This document shows positions 52,126-61,951 of a stretch of 64,000 nt of DNA, one piece after another. The DNA is from JACCYQ01 sp036675565 (lineage in GTDB: Bacteria > Bacteroidota > Bacteroidia > Chitinophagales > Chitinophagaceae). The notes under the pieces were generated by a model that saw nothing but the letters and a program-made list of their open reading frames with translations, searched no databases and had not been told where the DNA came from. Position numbers and translations under genes: made by a program. Numbering within the stretch: position 1 is the stretch's first letter; the number at the start of each line of letters is the position of its first letter. The stretch is from positions 1 to 64,000 of the forward strand of contig JAKFER010000243.1 of NCBI GenBank assembly GCA_036675565.1. Direction: 5' to 3'.

Positions 52126-52944
52126 TTATTCAATCCCTAAAAAGGAAACAGGTTGCTTTAAATAAATGGCGATTTTATGACCGTTCTGCACTGCCGGCTT
52201 CCATGCAGGCATCTTATTTAAAACCCGGATCACTTCTTTGTCATACTTTTCTCCGGCACTGTTTAAGATAACTATTTCAGAGATTTTCCCATTCATGTCG
52301 ACCTTAAATTGAGCCAATACAGTTTTCTTTTCACCCGGGTTCAAATCAGCTGGTGCTCTTAAATTTTTTGATAAAAACCTGGAAAAAGCTGATAATCCGC
52401 CGGGAAATTCTGCACCTGATTCTTCTTTTCTAAATCCAGGCGAAATTTCTTCAACTGGTTTTGTTGGTGCAGCACCATTTCCAGGTATAGCAGTAATATG
52501 ATTAATCGCATTTTTGTCTATAGGTAAATCGCCATCAATATTTACAACATCTATCATTTTTTCTGATAGTTCCTGCTGATCGGGTACATCGGTGATGAGT
52601 AAATGTTTTTCAATTTGGATTATATCGGTTGATTTTACAGTTGCAGGTGGTTTATTAGGTGTTGCCTTAGGTGGTGTTGCAGGTATTTCGGGCTCATCAG
52701 GTTTTAATGGAATGATGAGGGTAATTATTTCCGGAATATTTTCAGGCAATGATGACTCAATAAAATGGTTGCTCTTTTGTAATGCAAAAAATGAAAATAC
52801 ACCTCCCAGTATCAACATGATTACCAGGGCTGTAGTCATTCTTTGACCATATTTTTTTCTCAACGCATAAGCACCATATTCTTTATTACGGTTTTCAAAC
52901 AAAATATCCAGCAGATCGGCATGCAGTATTTCTTTGCTTGTCAT
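52126..52944 (-). CDS. tonB: Energy transducer TonB, second copy
   Basis: The 272-residue protein has the same N-terminal motif as the first TonB (ILHADLLDILFENRNKEYGAYALRK), a membrane helix (about residues 38-56), a shorter Pro-rich linker (KPDEPEIPATPPKATPNKPP) and a TonB C-terminal domain (KTVLAQFKVDMNGKISEIVI, MPAWKPAVQNGHKIAIYLKQ). It lacks adjacent exbB/exbD genes and probably uses those at 31.3-33.5 kb. It heads the operon with the small membrane protein, PstS-like protein and TPR protein. Confidence 0.93.
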   Translation of the reverse strand: MTSKEILHADLLDILFENRNKEYGAYALRKKYGQRMTTALVIMLILGGVFSFFALQKSNHFIESSLPENIPEIITLIIPLKPDEPEIPATPPKATPNKPPATVKSTDIIQIEKHLLITDVPDQQELSEKMIDVVNIDGDLPIDKNAINHITAIPGNGAAPTKPVEEISPGFRKEESGAEFPGGLSAFSRFLSKNLRAPADLNPGEKKTVLAQFKVDMNGKISEIVILNSAGEKYDKEVIRVLNKMPAWKPAVQNGHKIAIYLKQPVSFLGIE

Positions 52945-53049
52945 GGTTAAAATTTATTATAAGATGCTGCCGTCTTTTATATTCCATATAAAAATTAAAA
53001 TGTTTTATATCCGCATTTATCGGCAATTAAACCAGCCACCCTGATTCAT

Positions 53050-53057
53050 TATATTTG
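53050..53057 (+). promoter_or_regulatory. -7 element for the phosphatase-hisS unit
   Basis: TATATTTG, a perfect TAnnTTTG match, about 97 bases before the phosphatase ATG. The rest of the 209-base divergent gap has no other clear signal. Confidence 0.45.
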
Positions 53058-53153
53058 CACACATTAAATGACTAACTAAAAAACAGGACATAAACCACGA
53101 AAATTACAGGCCAAAAGAGTCAGACAATACCTAAAGAAAAAATAAAATAGCAA

Positions 53154-53618
53154 ATGAAAATATTGATGGTTTGTTTAGGAAATATTTGCCGAAGCCCTTT
53201 AGCCGAAGGCATTTTGCAACATAAAGTAAATGAAGCAGGACTTTCATGGGTGGTGGAAAGTGCAGGTACAAATGCTTATCATACGGGTGAACCCCCACAC
53301 CACCTTTCGCAAAAAGTGGCAAAATTAAATGGTATTGAAATTTGCAACCAACGGGCCAGGCGTTTTAAAGCTTCGGACCTTGATGAATATGATTTATTAT
53401 ACGCCATGAGTAAAGATGTGATCGATGATATGAAAAGCATGGCAGGCAATAAATGGCAACATGAAAAGGTTAAGTTGCTGATGGAGGAGTTACATCCCGG
53501 TCAACAAAAAGATGTTCCAGACCCCTGGTATGGACCTGAGCCTGGATATCATGAAGTTTACAAGATGATCGAAGCAGCTTGCGAAAAAATTTTACAAAAG
53601 GCTCAGATAAAACAATAG
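53154..53618 (+). CDS. Low-molecular-weight protein-tyrosine phosphatase
   Basis: A 154-residue phosphatase with the P-loop CLGNICRSPLAEG near the N-terminus (catalytic Cys7, Arg13) and the catalytic Asp in VPDPWYGPEPGYHEVYKMIE. It would remove phosphate from tyrosines or arginine in cytoplasmic proteins. It precedes hisS by 23 bases. Length is normal for the family. Confidence 0.96.
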   Translation: MKILMVCLGNICRSPLAEGILQHKVNEAGLSWVVESAGTNAYHTGEPPHHLSQKVAKLNGIEICNQRARRFKASDLDEYDLLYAMSKDVIDDMKSMAGNKWQHEKVKLLMEELHPGQQKDVPDPWYGPEPGYHEVYKMIEAACEKILQKAQIKQ

Positions 53619-53641
53619 AAAGCATTCTCACGTACACGTAT

Positions 53642-55009
53642 ATGGCAAAACCAACTATTCCGCAAGGCACCCGCGATTTTGATGCAATTGTAGTCCGTAA
53701 GCGCAACTTTATTTTCAATACCATTAAAAAAGTATTTGAGTTATATGGGTTTCAACCGCTGGAAACACCAGCTATGGAAAACCTGGATACACTCATGGGT
53801 AAATATGGTGATGAAGGTGATAAACTGATTTTCAAAATATTAAATAATGGTTTGGATAACCCGGCTAAACATCAGCAAGCCAAAGATGATTTTGAAAAAG
53901 TTCTGGAGGGGAAAAACATAAAAGGAATTACCGAACGAGCCTTACGTTATGATCTTACGATTCCTTTTGCAAGGTATGTTGCCATGAATCATGGGCAGCT
54001 AACGTTTCCGTATAAACGATACCAGTTGCAACCTGTTTGGCGTGCCGACCGGCCACAAAGAGGCCGCTACCGCGAATTTTATCAATGCGATGCGGATGTG
54101 GTTGGAAGCAACTCATTGATCAATGAAGTGGAACTTTCCAATATTTATCATGATGTTTTTACCAGGTTAGGTATTACAGGTTATGAACTCAAGTTAAATA
54201 GTCGTAAAATACTAATGGCGCTTGCAGATGTTTGCGGTGGCACCCAAAAAATGACTGATATAACCATTGCTATTGACAAACTGGATAAGATTGGATTAGA
54301 AACAGTAAAAGAAGAACTGGTTCAGAAAGAATTATCAGCAGACCAGGTTGTTATCATTGAAAAATACCTTTCGGTTACAGGGACTAATGAAGAAAAATTA
54401 GAAGCAATTTCTAATTTATTAGGAGAAAATGAACATGCTAAAAAAGGATTATCCGAAATTGAATTCATATTAAAACACACAAAAAATATATCAAATATCC
54501 AGGTAGATTTTACTCTTGCCCGCGGATTAAATTATTACACCGGGATCATTTTTGAAGTAAAGGCACCAGCTACTGTAAAAATGGGAAGCATTGGTGGTGG
54601 TGGTCGTTATGATGATCTCACCGGTTTGTTTGGTGTTCCTGGTTTACCGGGGGTTGGTATCTCCTTTGGGGTAGACCGCATTTATGATGTAATGGAAGAA
54701 ATGGATATATTCCCATCAACTGTACATACCGGTACAAGGGTTTTATTTTTTTATTTGGGTGAAGCGGAAAGTGAAGTTGCATTGAAGCTTTTACCCCAAT
54801 TGCGGCAAAGAGACATAAGTTGCGAACTGTATCATGAAAAAGCAAAGTTTGATAAGCAATTTAAATATGCCGAAAAAAAATCGATTCCCTATATCGTCAT
54901 AATAGGAACAAAAGAAATGGAAGAAAATACCTGTGTAATAAAAAATATAAATACCGGCAACCAGGAATCTATTCTGCAAAGCAAACTGGTTGAATATTCT
55001 TTTGAATAA
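53642..55009 (+). CDS. hisS: Histidine--tRNA ligase
   Basis: From the ATG at 53642 the enzyme has 455 residues. Motif 1 is in GTRDFDAIVVRKRNFIF, motif 2 in QPVWRADRPQRGRYREFYQ, and histidine-specific motifs in LARGLNYYTGIIFEV and GGGGRYDDLTG; motif 3 is GISFGVDRIYD. The anticodon-binding domain follows. A longer reading from 53579 overlaps the phosphatase gene in another frame and lacks family support. Confidence 0.98.
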   Translation: MAKPTIPQGTRDFDAIVVRKRNFIFNTIKKVFELYGFQPLETPAMENLDTLMGKYGDEGDKLIFKILNNGLDNPAKHQQAKDDFEKVLEGKNIKGITERALRYDLTIPFARYVAMNHGQLTFPYKRYQLQPVWRADRPQRGRYREFYQCDADVVGSNSLINEVELSNIYHDVFTRLGITGYELKLNSRKILMALADVCGGTQKMTDITIAIDKLDKIGLETVKEELVQKELSADQVVIIEKYLSVTGTNEEKLEAISNLLGENEHAKKGLSEIEFILKHTKNISNIQVDFTLARGLNYYTGIIFEVKAPATVKMGSIGGGGRYDDLTGLFGVPGLPGVGISFGVDRIYDVMEEMDIFPSTVHTGTRVLFFYLGEAESEVALKLLPQLRQRDISCELYHEKAKFDKQFKYAEKKSIPYIVIIGTKEMEENTCVIKNINTGNQESILQSKLVEYSFE

Positions 55010-55022
55010 TTTCATCCTATAT

Positions 55023-55059
55023 AAAAAAGATGGCTACCAAACTGGTAGCCATCTTTTTT
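55023..55059. terminator. Bidirectional terminator between hisS and susD
   Basis: Perfect stem of 17 pairs (AAAAAAGATGGCTACCA and TGGTAGCCATCTTTTTT) with a three-base loop; T runs occur on both strands, so it can end both convergent transcripts. Confidence 0.93.
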
Positions 55060-55074
55060 ATAAGTGCTTTTAGA

Positions 55075-56562
55075 TTAAAGAGGATTTTGCTGAACCACAC
55101 CTAAAGTGTATTCAATCTCTGCCCTGGGAATTAAGAACTGCCACTCCTTAGTACCGGCAGGTTCATGAATTTTTTGAGCAAGTGTATTATTGTGGTTTCC
55201 ACCGCTTCTATCTAATGGTAAATTCAGGCGTTTTAAATCATAAAATCTAAACCCTTCACCCCAAAGTTCTACACGTCGTTGAAACATAATTTCATCAATT
55301 AAAGCCTGGCCTGTATTGGTAGATAAGACATAATCAGGATCCCTCTTATTAGCTAAAGTAAATAAAGCCTCACGTGCGCCATCTTCCTGCCCACCTTGTC
55401 TGGCCAGAGCTTCAGCTTCTATCAAGTACATTTCAGCAGCCCGCATGAAAACTAAATCTCCATTACTATTACCTGGATTATCCAACATGAATTTCCGGGT
55501 CATATATGGATATCTTGTACCGCCAGCTACAGTTGGGAAAGATGTGTTAGTACCTGTAGGATCCCAAAGTTGTTTTCTTATATCTGTATCAGTTATCTGA
55601 TCATACAAAGGTGAAAATATTGCTTTGGGATTACCCCTTGTGTTTGTAGAAGAAAAATTACCCAGGTAAGCATAAAAAGAATAGAAATAAGTAGGATGAT
55701 CATCTCTGTGATCAATACCCCACATCCATTCAGGATTGTTTGTATCGGAAAATCCATCTAAATATTCCGCATCAGACATTAATTCAAAACCTTGCCTTGC
55801 TTCTGCTGCCATTTGGGCAGCCACCGCCCAGTTTTGTTGGGTTAATGCAATCCTGGCCTTTATTCCTTTTGCCACATTTACATTAAGATGCGATTTTGAT
55901 GGCCGGGGTGCAGCATCATTCAACAGTGTAATAGCATCGTCAATGTCACTATTAATTTGCGTATACACTTCATTAACCGAACTTCTCGGCAAAGCCCCTG
56001 TCTGGCTTGCTAGAACTAGTGATAATCCTAATCCGTCATTTGAGCCAGCTTTATCAAATCTTTCACCAAATAACTGAACCATCTGGAAGTATGCCCATGC
56101 CCTATATGCATATGCTTGTCCTTTAATGGCTTTTTTATCGCCTTCCGGGCCAACTGCATTATCAATGTTCGAAATGATTACATTGGCATTTCCAATGATG
56201 GTATAATAAAACCCATAACTGAAACGCGAAATGGTACTTGCATCATTCCGGTGATTTAGCCAGCGGTATTCGCCGATAAACCATCCATTTGCGTTTGCTG
56301 TCATTACATAATCATCACCAAGTACTTCCATATAGATCATATTACCACTATGGCCACCCAGTGCTTGTGATCCATACCACTGTCTATACATCATTCTATG
56401 AATTCCATTGATGGCGGCATAGGCATTTTCTGTTGTGGAAAACACACTGGTAGGTGTTAAAACATCTGGAGGATCCAGTTGTAAATAATCTTTTTTACAA
56501 CCAGTCATGAATAGTATCACTGTTATGCCGACCAATAATAAATTTTTAATACTTTTTTTCAT
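55075..56562 (-). CDS. RagB/SusD family nutrient-binding outer-membrane lipoprotein
   Basis: The 495-residue protein has a lipoprotein signal (LLLVGITVILFMTGCKKD, Cys near 22) and SusD hallmarks: helical TPR-like pairs in YAYRAWAYFQMVQLFGERF, YTQINSDIDDAITLLND and the C-terminal RRVELWGEGFRFYDLKRLN. It binds nutrient at the cell surface and passes it to the SusC partner upstream (29 bases). The substrate cannot be deduced: no glycosidase, peptidase, sigma or anti-sigma gene is adjacent. Confidence 0.95.
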   Translation of the reverse strand: MKKSIKNLLLVGITVILFMTGCKKDYLQLDPPDVLTPTSVFSTTENAYAAINGIHRMMYRQWYGSQALGGHSGNMIYMEVLGDDYVMTANANGWFIGEYRWLNHRNDASTISRFSYGFYYTIIGNANVIISNIDNAVGPEGDKKAIKGQAYAYRAWAYFQMVQLFGERFDKAGSNDGLGLSLVLASQTGALPRSSVNEVYTQINSDIDDAITLLNDAAPRPSKSHLNVNVAKGIKARIALTQQNWAVAAQMAAEARQGFELMSDAEYLDGFSDTNNPEWMWGIDHRDDHPTYFYSFYAYLGNFSSTNTRGNPKAIFSPLYDQITDTDIRKQLWDPTGTNTSFPTVAGGTRYPYMTRKFMLDNPGNSNGDLVFMRAAEMYLIEAEALARQGGQEDGAREALFTLANKRDPDYVLSTNTGQALIDEIMFQRRVELWGEGFRFYDLKRLNLPLDRSGGNHNNTLAQKIHEPAGTKEWQFLIPRAEIEYTLGVVQQNPL

Positions 56563-56591
56563 TATTACGATTTTATCATTTTTGTATGAAA

Positions 56592-59500
56592 TTAGAATCC
56601 TACACTGATACCTGCATTAATTACACGTGCTGCATCATAGGAATCACTTGTAGTTCCGGCGAAGTTTCCATTAACATTCATGCCTTTACGCTTTGTGAAA
56701 AAATGAAGATTTTCACCACTTACAAAAACTCTTGCAGAAGAACTTCCAAATTTAGCCAACACATTAACAGGAAGTTGATAAGCAAGACTGATATTATTGA
56801 TGCTAAAATAATTCGAGCTCGTTAACCATCGGGTTGATGCAGCACCGAACTGGCCACTGCGAGTATTATCCAGTCGTGGAACGGTAGTAATATCACCAGG
56901 TTTTTGCCACCTGTTTAAAATATCGGTATGATAGGTTCTTCCTGAAGTTTCTGTTGACATTAATGTTCCATAAACTCCATCATAAACATATCCGCCCAAT
57001 TGATAGGTAATTACAATACCCAATTCAAAACCTTTATACGATAGATTATTTACGACACTTCCATAAACATCAGGTAAAGAACTTTTACCAATAAAGTCCT
57101 GGCGGGCATTATTATGATCAATTGTAACGGTGTCATATCCACCATTTTTATTATCAATCAACCGGGAGTTGGCTGGGTCATATGTTAGAACTCCCAAATA
57201 CAGCGCTGAACCATCTGCTGGGTCAACTCCATAAAATGTTCTTGTATAAAAATCATAGATCGATTTGCCAACTTCTCTTCTGAAAGGACTGCTGGTTAAA
57301 GCAGGAGTGGCTTCAGGCATTTTGGTTAGTTCGTTTTTAAATGATGTAGCATTTAAAGTAACAGTCCAATTGAAATCTTTAGAGCGGACGGGATTACCTG
57401 AAAGCTGAACTTCCAAACCTTTATTGGTCATGCTGCCAATATTTTGTGCCACTGTATATGCACCCCCTGGCGTACCCCCGTTTTGTATTGGTTGTGGAAC
57501 GTTGAATATCAGGCCAGAACTGTTTCTTACAAAATATCCTATGGTACCATATATCCTGTTTTTAAATAAACCAAAGTCAAGTCCTAAATCCATTGGTTTT
57601 TGCGTTTCCCAGGTTAAAGAAGGGCTGCCTAATGAAGCAAGGATCACACCGGGTCTGGTATCATCATCATAGCCGATGTCATAACCGGCCTGGTAAGGAT
57701 AGTTTCCTGTATTTGAATTTCCGGTAACACCATAAGATGCTCGTAATTTTAACTGATTAACCCAAGGCACATCAAAGAATTTTTCTTCATCAATGCTCCA
57801 TCCTGCTCCTATAGACCAAAAGTTCTCCCATCTGATATCTTTTGGAAACTTTGAATTTCCATCTCTTCTGATTGAAGCTGAGATTAAATATTTATTGGAA
57901 AAATCATAATTAGCCCTTGCAAAATATCCTTCAGACCTGGATTCAGTAATGGAAGAGTTAAGTGAGTTGATGGTAATAAAATTAGAGTACACGTATATAT
58001 CATCAAAACTTTGTCCAATCCTCATTCCGGAAATTCCGGTAGATACTATATTATAATTTTCATGACCCAATAGAACATCAACTGTATGCAAGCCATTAAA
58101 CCTTCTATTAAAATTTAATAGTTGATTAAATGTGTGGCTTGAAGTTCTGGCTGCATCCCTGCTATACCTGCCGGCAGGATATCCATCCCCAACTATAGGA
58201 TTTTGATATTCTTCAACCTCATTATTAGTAACGTCCAAACTGATGTTGGTTGTAAATTTTAACCATGGCGTAAATGTTACCTCGCCATAGCCTCTTGCAG
58301 AAACCACATCTCTTAAATTATTGTCTTTATTCCATAGGTGCTCTGCAATAGAATGCCTGCCACTATTATAAGGACGGCCATAACCATTATCATTACCAAA
58401 ATCAAATCTGGGTTTTCCCGTTTCATCCATAACAATTCCACCTGTAACGGGATCATGCAAATAAACCGGATAAATGGGTGCTATATATCTTGAAAAATAA
58501 AAAGCATTAACAATCCCACCTGTTGAGGCATTGTTGAATTTTGTACGGTTTGCGGCAATATTCAATCCTGATTTAAACCATTTAGTGGGCGTAACATTCA
58601 CATTTACACGTCCGCTAAACCGGGATAGATCAGAACGTAAGCCCCATCCTCCCTCTTTTAAATAACTAAAAGAAGCAAACATATCAGATTTATCCGTTCC
58701 TGATGAAAACTGAACTCCATACTCTTTTCTTGTACCAGTACGGGTTGACTGATCAAGCCAGTTTAAATCATCCCCGTATAACAAGGCTGCATTTGGATTA
58801 ATTTTTCCATCTACGCCTACAATTGCTGTATTCCCAACATTAAAAGGATTGTATTTTCCCAATATTTGGTAAATATCCTGGAAACTACCTCCTCTGAATA
58901 TTTGATTTCCTGCCCTGGCACCTGTAGTATACCTGGGTAAGGTTCCAGTAGCAATCATGCTTGCACTATCTAAAGAAGTAGGGGTTGTTAAACCTGTACC
59001 ATAAACCAGGCCATTACGGTATGCCTCCCAGGCTATAGGATAATATTGGTAAGCATCCACCGTGCTATAACGGGGTATTGCGGGATCTGAATATCCAGTC
59101 TGGACTTTAAATTGCAAAAATTGTTTGCCTCTTTTGGCTTTTTTCGTCGTAATCATTATTACGCCATTAGCGCCTTTAGCACCATAAAGTGCAGTTGTAG
59201 ATGCATCTTTCAAAACAGTTATCGTCTCAATATCATCCGGATTAATATTTGAAAAACCTCCATCATAAATTACTCCATCCACAACATATAAAGGTCCACT
59301 TCCCAAAGAATAAGAACCAAAACCCCGAATAATAATACCCGGACTGGAACCAGGTGCACCACTTGGAGTAGTAGTTTGAATACCCGGCGCTGCTCCTACC
59401 AATACATTTAGTGCATTGGTTAACGGTCTGTTTTCAAATTGTTTCCCATTAACCTGTGCTGCTGAACCCACAAAATTTGATTTTTTAATGGTAGATCCGT

Positions 59501-59825
59501 ATGCCAGCACGACCACTTCATCCAGGTCGCTGGCTGTGGTTACCATACTTACACTAATCTCCGACCTGCCTGAAATGGCAGTTTCTACAGGTGTCATTCC
59601 TGTAGACGTAATAACCAGTGTTGTTGCGGATGCAGGAACGCTTAAGGTAAAAGCACCTGCTTCATTAGTGACAGTACCTAAAGTGGTACCTTTAACAATT
59701 ACCGAAGCATTAGCAACGGGTTGGCCATTCTGGTCATTAACCGTCCCGGTAATCGTCCTGTTCTGAGCCAGCAATATAAAAACAAAACATAGCTGGCACA
59801 AGATGAGTAAACTCAACTTTCTCAT
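56592..59825 (-). CDS. SusC/RagA family TonB-linked outer-membrane transporter
   Basis: A 1077-residue protein: signal peptide (KLSLLILCQLCFVFILLAQN), carboxypeptidase-D-like beta domain (about 25-105, ITGTVNDQNGQPVANASVIVKG), plug (about 110-230, with LYVVDGVIYDGG and KDASTTALYGAKGANGVIMI) and a 22-strand barrel ending in VINAGISVGF. It imports the nutrient caught by SusD, powered by TonB-ExbBD. I use the ATG at 59825; a TTG two codons earlier is not needed. Confidence 0.96.
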   Translation of the reverse strand: MRKLSLLILCQLCFVFILLAQNRTITGTVNDQNGQPVANASVIVKGTTLGTVTNEAGAFTLSVPASATTLVITSTGMTPVETAISGRSEISVSMVTTASDLDEVVVLAYGSTIKKSNFVGSAAQVNGKQFENRPLTNALNVLVGAAPGIQTTTPSGAPGSSPGIIIRGFGSYSLGSGPLYVVDGVIYDGGFSNINPDDIETITVLKDASTTALYGAKGANGVIMITTKKAKRGKQFLQFKVQTGYSDPAIPRYSTVDAYQYYPIAWEAYRNGLVYGTGLTTPTSLDSASMIATGTLPRYTTGARAGNQIFRGGSFQDIYQILGKYNPFNVGNTAIVGVDGKINPNAALLYGDDLNWLDQSTRTGTRKEYGVQFSSGTDKSDMFASFSYLKEGGWGLRSDLSRFSGRVNVNVTPTKWFKSGLNIAANRTKFNNASTGGIVNAFYFSRYIAPIYPVYLHDPVTGGIVMDETGKPRFDFGNDNGYGRPYNSGRHSIAEHLWNKDNNLRDVVSARGYGEVTFTPWLKFTTNISLDVTNNEVEEYQNPIVGDGYPAGRYSRDAARTSSHTFNQLLNFNRRFNGLHTVDVLLGHENYNIVSTGISGMRIGQSFDDIYVYSNFITINSLNSSITESRSEGYFARANYDFSNKYLISASIRRDGNSKFPKDIRWENFWSIGAGWSIDEEKFFDVPWVNQLKLRASYGVTGNSNTGNYPYQAGYDIGYDDDTRPGVILASLGSPSLTWETQKPMDLGLDFGLFKNRIYGTIGYFVRNSSGLIFNVPQPIQNGGTPGGAYTVAQNIGSMTNKGLEVQLSGNPVRSKDFNWTVTLNATSFKNELTKMPEATPALTSSPFRREVGKSIYDFYTRTFYGVDPADGSALYLGVLTYDPANSRLIDNKNGGYDTVTIDHNNARQDFIGKSSLPDVYGSVVNNLSYKGFELGIVITYQLGGYVYDGVYGTLMSTETSGRTYHTDILNRWQKPGDITTVPRLDNTRSGQFGAASTRWLTSSNYFSINNISLAYQLPVNVLAKFGSSSARVFVSGENLHFFTKRKGMNVNGNFAGTTSDSYDAARVINAGISVGF

Positions 59826-60015
59826 TAGCAAATTTTTTGGTGAGGAAAAAAATAAATGAAGATTCAGGGATGAGGTTTATTGTAGAGTAAAATAAAATAA
59901 AAATTGCTGCTTTTCAGAAATTTAATTTTGAAATGGCAAATAAGAATTGCAAACTATGCGATTGGCAGTTTAGTTAACAATGGCTTAAGGTTCAAATAGC
60001 CATCTTGTCATCACC

Positions 60016-60023
60016 TATCTTTG
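60016..60023 (+). promoter_or_regulatory. -7 element directly before rlmN (possible leaderless start)
   Basis: TATCTTTG (TAnnTTTG) ends five bases before the rlmN ATG, placing the inferred start at or next to the start codon. The 14-mer CCTATCTTTGCGCC (60014-60027) recurs at 61942-61955. Confidence 0.5.
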
Positions 60024-60027
60024 CGCC

Positions 60028-61071
60028 ATGAACACAATGCCGAACATCCGCCAGTTAAGCCTTGAAGAGCTGGAGCAATATTTTTTGGATATGGGTGAAA
60101 AGAAATTCAGGGCAAAACAAGTATATGACTGGCTTTGGTTAAAACCGGTATTGAGCTTTGAACAAATGACCAACCTGAGTAAAGATCTCAGGCAAAAATT
60201 GGCTACTGAGTTCAGTTTTCCTTCACTTGAACTGAATTTAACCCAACATAGCGATGATGGAACCCTAAAATCCAGGTTTAAAACTTATGATGGGCACCTG
60301 GTTGAAGGGGTCTTGATCCCAACTGCAAACAGGCTTACAGCATGTGTCAGCTCCCAGATCGGTTGCAGCCTGAGTTGTAAATTCTGTGCTACCGGCTATA
60401 TGGATCGTAAACGAAATTTGAATTTTGATGAAATTTTCGACCAGGTTGTTTTGATCAATAAACAATGCCTGGAAACTTATGGCAAAAAATTAAACAACAT
60501 TGTATTTATGGGTATGGGTGAACCCCTGCTCAATTATAAAAACGTGTTGAAAGCCATCGAAAAGATCACCTCTGATGAAGGATTGGCTATGAGTGCAAGG
60601 CGAATTACCGTAAGTACAGCTGGTGTGGCAAAAATGATCAGGCAGTTAGGGGATGATAAAGTAAGGTTTAAGCTGGCGCTTTCCCTTCATGCGGCTAACG
60701 ATGTTAAGCGAAACCAGATAATGCCGATCAATGAAACCAACGACTTGAAATCGATCATTGATGCACTGAATTATTTTTATAAGCAAACCGGTAACGAGAT
60801 CACTTTTGAATATATCCTTTTCAATAATTTAAATGACAGCTTACAGGATGCGGATGAATTGATAAAAATCTACCGCCAGGTTCCGGCTGACCTGGTTAAT
60901 ATTATTGAATACAATCCCATTGATGCTGCCCGATTCCAAAAGCCTGTGGAAGAAAAAGTAATGGCATTCATGGATTATCTTGAAAAACACCGGGTAAATG
61001 CACGCCTTCGCCGCAGCCGCGGAAAAGATATAGATGCAGCATGCGGACAATTGGCCAATAAGGATCATTAA
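60028..61071 (+). CDS. rlmN: 23S rRNA (adenine(2503)-C(2))-methyltransferase
   Basis: The 347-residue radical SAM enzyme has the cluster motif CSLSCKFCATG, the catalytic Cys in DAACGQL near the C-terminus and the methyl-accepting Cys in TACVSSQIGC; family signatures GMGEPLLNYKNV and RITVSTAGV are also present. It methylates C2 of A2503 in 23S rRNA (and A37 of some tRNAs). Divergent from susC. Confidence 0.98.
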   Translation: MNTMPNIRQLSLEELEQYFLDMGEKKFRAKQVYDWLWLKPVLSFEQMTNLSKDLRQKLATEFSFPSLELNLTQHSDDGTLKSRFKTYDGHLVEGVLIPTANRLTACVSSQIGCSLSCKFCATGYMDRKRNLNFDEIFDQVVLINKQCLETYGKKLNNIVFMGMGEPLLNYKNVLKAIEKITSDEGLAMSARRITVSTAGVAKMIRQLGDDKVRFKLALSLHAANDVKRNQIMPINETNDLKSIIDALNYFYKQTGNEITFEYILFNNLNDSLQDADELIKIYRQVPADLVNIIEYNPIDAARFQKPVEEKVMAFMDYLEKHRVNARLRRSRGKDIDAACGQLANKDH

Positions 61072-61228
61072 CCTCTTTTGAATTTACAGCAGTCTATTTA
61101 ACTCATTTGCGTCTTTTTCAAAATAAATTGTTAACTACGAAACATTTCATATTTCGCATTAAACCTTGCATCTTAGATGTTGTCTTTGTATTGTATTGAA
61201 TCAATTCAATAAAATTAAAAACTACTAA

Positions 61229-61888
61229 ATGAAAAAAATACTCAGTTTAACCGCCATCATCTTTGCTGGATTTGTTACCCTGCAGGCGCAGGATGTAAAA
61301 TCAAAAGAAGGCAAGCAGAAACATGCCCAGCATAAAAAAATGGGTGAAAAAAGACAGCACCAGGGAAAAATGATGAAGAACATCGATTTTACCGAAGCAC
61401 AGAAAGCACAAATGAAAGCGATCAATGAAGATCATCGCAAACAAATGCAGGAATTGCAGAAAAATGAAAATATAACAGTTAAGGAGCAGCGTAGCCAAAG
61501 GGCTGCTATACAAAAAGATCACCGTGAAAAAATGCAAAGCCTGATGACCACGGAGCAAAAGGATCAAATGGCTAAAGCAAAAACCGCACAGAGAAAACAA
61601 CGTGCCGAAGCAGGAAAGCAGAGAAGTGAAAAAATGAAAACAGAATTGGGACTAAGCAATGATCAGGCTGCCCGTTTAGCCGAAAGTAATAAAGTTGCTG
61701 CAGAAAAAATGAAAGCTATCAAAGCCAATGAAAGTCTTACCCAGCAACAAAAAATGGAGCAGGTAAAAGCGGTGAAGGCAGAACAAAAAGAGAAAAGAGA
61801 ATCCATTCTTACTTCTGAGCAATTATCAAAAATGAAAGAAATGAATAAAGGACCTCGCCATCAAAGGGGTCATAAAGGGAAAAAATAA
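61229..61888 (+). CDS. Secreted Spy-like (DUF4890-type) Lys/Gln-rich protein
   Basis: The 219-residue protein has a signal peptide (MKKILSLTAIIFAGFVTLQA) and a highly basic helical mature part. Two similar segments of about 60 residues, starting FTEAQKAQMKAINEDHRKQM and LSNDQAARLAESNKVAAEKM, show internal duplication with LTxxQ-like helices (TTEQKDQM, TSEQLSKM). Periplasmic relatives act as chaperones or metal/stress buffers. The tail is His/Arg/Lys-rich. An imperfect palindrome (ATTGAAT-CA-ATTCAAT, 61195-61210) lies 18 bases before the start. Confidence 0.82.
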   Translation: MKKILSLTAIIFAGFVTLQAQDVKSKEGKQKHAQHKKMGEKRQHQGKMMKNIDFTEAQKAQMKAINEDHRKQMQELQKNENITVKEQRSQRAAIQKDHREKMQSLMTTEQKDQMAKAKTAQRKQRAEAGKQRSEKMKTELGLSNDQAARLAESNKVAAEKMKAIKANESLTQQQKMEQVKAVKAEQKEKRESILTSEQLSKMKEMNKGPRHQRGHKGKK

Positions 61889-61910
61889 GTTTTCTTTATG
61901 TGTTGATACT

Positions 61911-61938
61911 TCCCGGTCCTTGCGACCGGGATTTTTTT
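61911..61938 (+). terminator. Terminator after the Spy-like gene
   Basis: Stem TCCCGGTC / GACCGGGA (61911-61918 and 61924-61931) with a five-base loop, then seven T. Confidence 0.9.
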
Positions 61939-61943
61939 ATGCC

Positions 61944-61951
61944 TATCTTTG
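61944..61951 (+). promoter_or_regulatory. -7 element before the RluB-like gene
   Basis: TATCTTTG follows the terminator T run by five bases, within the same 14-mer as before rlmN. The inferred start is near 61955, 33 bases before the ATG. Confidence 0.5.
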
